Shown one piece after another: positions 62,239 to 64,000 of a stretch of 64,000 nucleotides of DNA. The notes under the pieces are model-generated. The model saw nothing but the letters and a program-made list of their open reading frames with translations, was not told the DNA's origin and did no database searches. Each line of letters opens with the position of its first letter. The stretch's first letter is position 1. This DNA comes from Mycobacterium sp. ACS4331. Its GTDB lineage: Bacteria > Actinomycetota > Actinomycetes > Mycobacteriales > Mycobacteriaceae. The position numbers and the translations under genes are program-made. The stretch lies in assembly GCF_001667265.1 (NCBI RefSeq), contig NZ_LZHW01000013.1, positions 124,001 through 188,000 on the forward strand, written 5' to 3'.

Positions 62239-63738
62239 GTGTCCACACTCGGTGAGCTCCTCGCGGAGCACACCGTGCTGCCCGGCGATGCGGTCGACCA
62301 TCTGCACGCCGTGGTCAGCGAATGGCAGCTTCTGGCGGATCTGTCGTTCGCCGACTATCTGATGTGGGTGCGCCGCGACGACGGCGACCTGGTGTGCGTG
62401 GCGCAGTGCAGGCCCAACACCGCGCCGACGGTCCTGCTCAGCGATGCGGTCGGCACGACGGCGTCGGCCGACGAGCTTCCCCTGGTGGTCGCGGCGTTTC
62501 AGTCCGGAGTGATCGGCCGCGAGGACGACCCCGGCCCGACGCTGTCCGTGCGGCCGATGGGCCTCAACATCGAGGCCGTGCCGGTCAAGCACGGCCAGAC
62601 CGTGGTGGCCGTGCTGACGCATCAGACCGCGCTGGCCGCGATGCGGCTGTCCAGCCCGCTGGAACAGGCCTACCTGGACTGTGCCGGTGACCTGGTGCTC
62701 ATGCTGTCGGAGGGCACGTTCCCCAATGTCGGCGACCTCGCGATGTCACGGTCGAGTCCCCGGGTGGGGGACGGGTTCATCAGGCTGGACGGCAACGGGG
62801 ACATCGCGTTCGCGAGCCCCAACGCCCTGTCGGCCTACCACCGGATGGGGCTCACATCTGAACTCGAGGGGCACAACCTGGTCGCGATCACGCGGCCGCT
62901 GATCTCTGACCCGTTCGAGGCGCAGGAGCTCGCCGAGCACGTCCGGGACTCGATCGCGGGCGGGTCGAGCATGCGGATGGAGGTCGACGCCGGGGGAGCC
63001 GCCGTGCTGTTGCGCACGATCCCGCTGGTCGCCCACGGCGCGCCCGCAGGTGCGGCGGTCCTGATCCGGGACGTCACCGAGGTCAAGCGGCGTGATCGGG
63101 CGCTGCTGAGCAAGGACGCCACGATCCGTGAGATCCACCACCGGGTGAAGAACAACCTGCAGACGGTCGCGGCGCTGCTGCGGTTGCAGGCCCGTCGGAC
63201 CAACAATGCCGAGAGCCGCGAAGCCCTCATGGAGTCGGTGCGCCGCGTCACCTCGATCGCCCTGGTGCACGACGCGTTGTCGATGTCGGTCGATGAGGAG
63301 GTCAACCTCGATCAGGTGATCGACCGCATCCTGCCGATCATGAACGATGTCGCGTCCGTGGACGCTCCGATCAAGATCACCCGCGAGGGTGCGCTCGGAG
63401 TGCTCGACGCCGACCGGGCGACCGCGCTGATCATGGTGGTCACCGAATTGGTGCAGAACGCGCTGGAACATGCCTTCGACCCGGGGGCGACACGGGGTTC
63501 GGTGACCATTCGCGCGGAGCGGTCAGCCCGCTGGCTCGATGTCGTGGTGCATGACGACGGTCGCGGCCTGCCTGCCGGGTTCAGCCTCGAGAAGTCCGAC
63601 CGCCTGGGCCTTCAGATCGTGCGGACGCTGGTGTCCGCGGAACTCGACGGATCACTGGGCATGCATGACGTGCCCGAAGGAGGCACCGACGTGGTGCTGC
63701 GGGTGCCCATCGGACGACGGTCCCGCCTGTCGCAGTGA
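62239..63738 (+). CDS. pdtaS: Sensor histidine kinase PdtaS
   Basis: A 499-residue cytosolic HisKA_2-type kinase (Rv3220c), partner of the antiterminator response regulator PdtaR encoded elsewhere. Layout: GAF-like domain about residues 1-150, PAS domain about 175-290 (FIRLDGNGDIAFASPNALSAY), phosphoacceptor His in IREIHHRVKNNLQTVAALLR near residue 303, and the ATPase domain with VTELVQNALEHAF and HDDGRGLP and DRLGLQIVRTL. No transmembrane helix. GTG at 62239 is 7 nt after the previous gene. Senses diverse cytosolic signals including nitric oxide and copper by published work on this family. Confidence 0.96.
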   Translation: MSTLGELLAEHTVLPGDAVDHLHAVVSEWQLLADLSFADYLMWVRRDDGDLVCVAQCRPNTAPTVLLSDAVGTTASADELPLVVAAFQSGVIGREDDPGPTLSVRPMGLNIEAVPVKHGQTVVAVLTHQTALAAMRLSSPLEQAYLDCAGDLVLMLSEGTFPNVGDLAMSRSSPRVGDGFIRLDGNGDIAFASPNALSAYHRMGLTSELEGHNLVAITRPLISDPFEAQELAEHVRDSIAGGSSMRMEVDAGGAAVLLRTIPLVAHGAPAGAAVLIRDVTEVKRRDRALLSKDATIREIHHRVKNNLQTVAALLRLQARRTNNAESREALMESVRRVTSIALVHDALSMSVDEEVNLDQVIDRILPIMNDVASVDAPIKITREGALGVLDADRATALIMVVTELVQNALEHAFDPGATRGSVTIRAERSARWLDVVVHDDGRGLPAGFSLEKSDRLGLQIVRTLVSAELDGSLGMHDVPEGGTDVVLRVPIGRRSRLSQ

Positions 63739-63745
63739 CCCTGAA

Positions 63746-63785
63746 CATGACGAAGGCCCCGGCGGTTGCCGGGGCCTTCGTCATG
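63746..63785. terminator. Perfect 18-bp hairpin between pdtaS and whiB1 (bidirectional terminator)
   Basis: CATGACGAAGGCCCCGGC (63746-63763) and its exact reverse complement (63768-63785) with a 4-nt loop GGTT. It is 7 nt after the pdtaS stop and 10 nt past the stop of minus-strand whiB1, serving both converging transcripts. Confidence 0.92.
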
Positions 63786-63795
63786 TCTGCGCTGC

Positions 63796-64000
63796 TCAGA
63801 CGCCGGTACGGGTCCGGGTGCGCGCATTGCGTCGCTTGAGGGCGCGACGCTCGTCCTCGCTCATGCCGCCCCACACGCCGGCGTCCTGACCCGACTCGAG
63901 CGCCCAGCTGAGGCACTCGGTGGTCACCGGACAGCGGTTGCAGACGAGCTTCGCGTCAGCGATCTGCGCGAGCGCCGGGCCGCTGTTCCCAACCGGGAAG
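63796..64000 (-). CDS. whiB1: WhiB1 [4Fe-4S] nitric-oxide-sensing transcription factor, 5' part outside the window
   Basis: The visible 68 residues run from FPVGNSGPALAQIA through KLVCNRCPVTTECLSWALE, SGQDAGVWGGMSEDERRALKRRN to ARTRTRTGV and stop at 63796. Three of the four cluster Cys of the WhiB fold are seen (CNRC and ECL; the first is upstream of the window), as is the G[V/I]WGG turn. It matches Rv3219 (WhiB1), an essential NO-responsive regulator. The start codon lies beyond position 64000. Confidence 0.95.
   Translation of the reverse strand, partial: FPVGNSGPALAQIADAKLVCNRCPVTTECLSWALESGQDAGVWGGMSEDERRALKRRNARTRTRTGV

Overview
The window is high-GC actinobacterial DNA from a Mycolicibacterium-like (rapidly growing) mycobacterium. 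Protein content and gene order follow the Mycobacterium tuberculosis segment Rv3257c to Rv3219, in inverted orientation: manB, Rv3256c, manA, Rv3254, Rv3253c, alkB-rubA-rubB-alkX, sahH, tmk, mtrA-mtrB-lpqB, Rv3242c, the ribosome hibernation factor, secA1, Rv3235, tgs3, ppk2, Rv3231c, Rv3230c-desA3, rsgA, aroA, the SRAP gene, then Rv3224, ybaK, sigH-rshA, bL37, the biotinylated protein, pdtaS and whiB1. Identifications and Rv names are from recognition of the translated sequences, not from a search.

Layout. 1-10.6 kb: mannose metabolism, an oxidoreductase, an amino-acid permease, the alkane hydroxylase operon and S-adenosylhomocysteinase. 10.7-15.4 kb: an extra lipase, tmk, and an accessory WXG100-like / DUF1023 hydrolase / lipoprotein cassette between tmk and mtrA. 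15.5-24.3 kb: the MtrAB-LpqB signalling operon, ComF-like protein, HPF and SecA1. 24.3-36.6 kb: lipid and polyphosphate genes, the stearoyl-CoA desaturase pair, RsgA, AroA, SRAP, two methyltransferases and an aldehyde dehydrogenase. 59.1-64 kb: redox sigma factor SigH with its anti-sigma factor, a 24-residue ribosomal protein, PdtaS and the 3' part of whiB1.

The striking region is 37.4-59.1 kb, a roughly 22-kb block of catabolic genes between otherwise conserved neighbours. Nineteen minus-strand genes and a divergent pdxS encode a complete-looking amine degradation system. A glutamine-synthetase-like gamma-glutamylamine ligase, a PuuC-like aldehyde dehydrogenase, two PuuD-like gamma-glutamyl hydrolases, a GabT aminotransferase and an APC permease resemble the Puu (putrescine) pathway. 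The oxidase step (PuuB) is missing, and a cytochrome P450 with its own [3Fe-4S] ferredoxin and ferredoxin reductase is present instead. P450, ferredoxin, reductase, GS-like protein and a GntR regulator together recall the cyclic-amine systems of mycobacteria (Pip/Mor, CYP151: pyrrolidine, piperidine, morpholine). Downstream genes (semialdehyde dehydrogenase, CaiB-type CoA-transferase, two crotonase-fold proteins, NAD-glutamate dehydrogenase) could carry the carbon skeleton into CoA metabolism and recycle glutamate; PdxS could supply PLP for GabT. Two soluble ligand-binding proteins of normally extracytoplasmic type, a solo Cache domain overlapping the GntR gene and an SBP-fold protein without signal peptide, have no obvious assigned role. 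The true substrate cannot be read from sequence.

No tRNA, rRNA, CRISPR array, integrase, transposase or insertion sequence was recognised.
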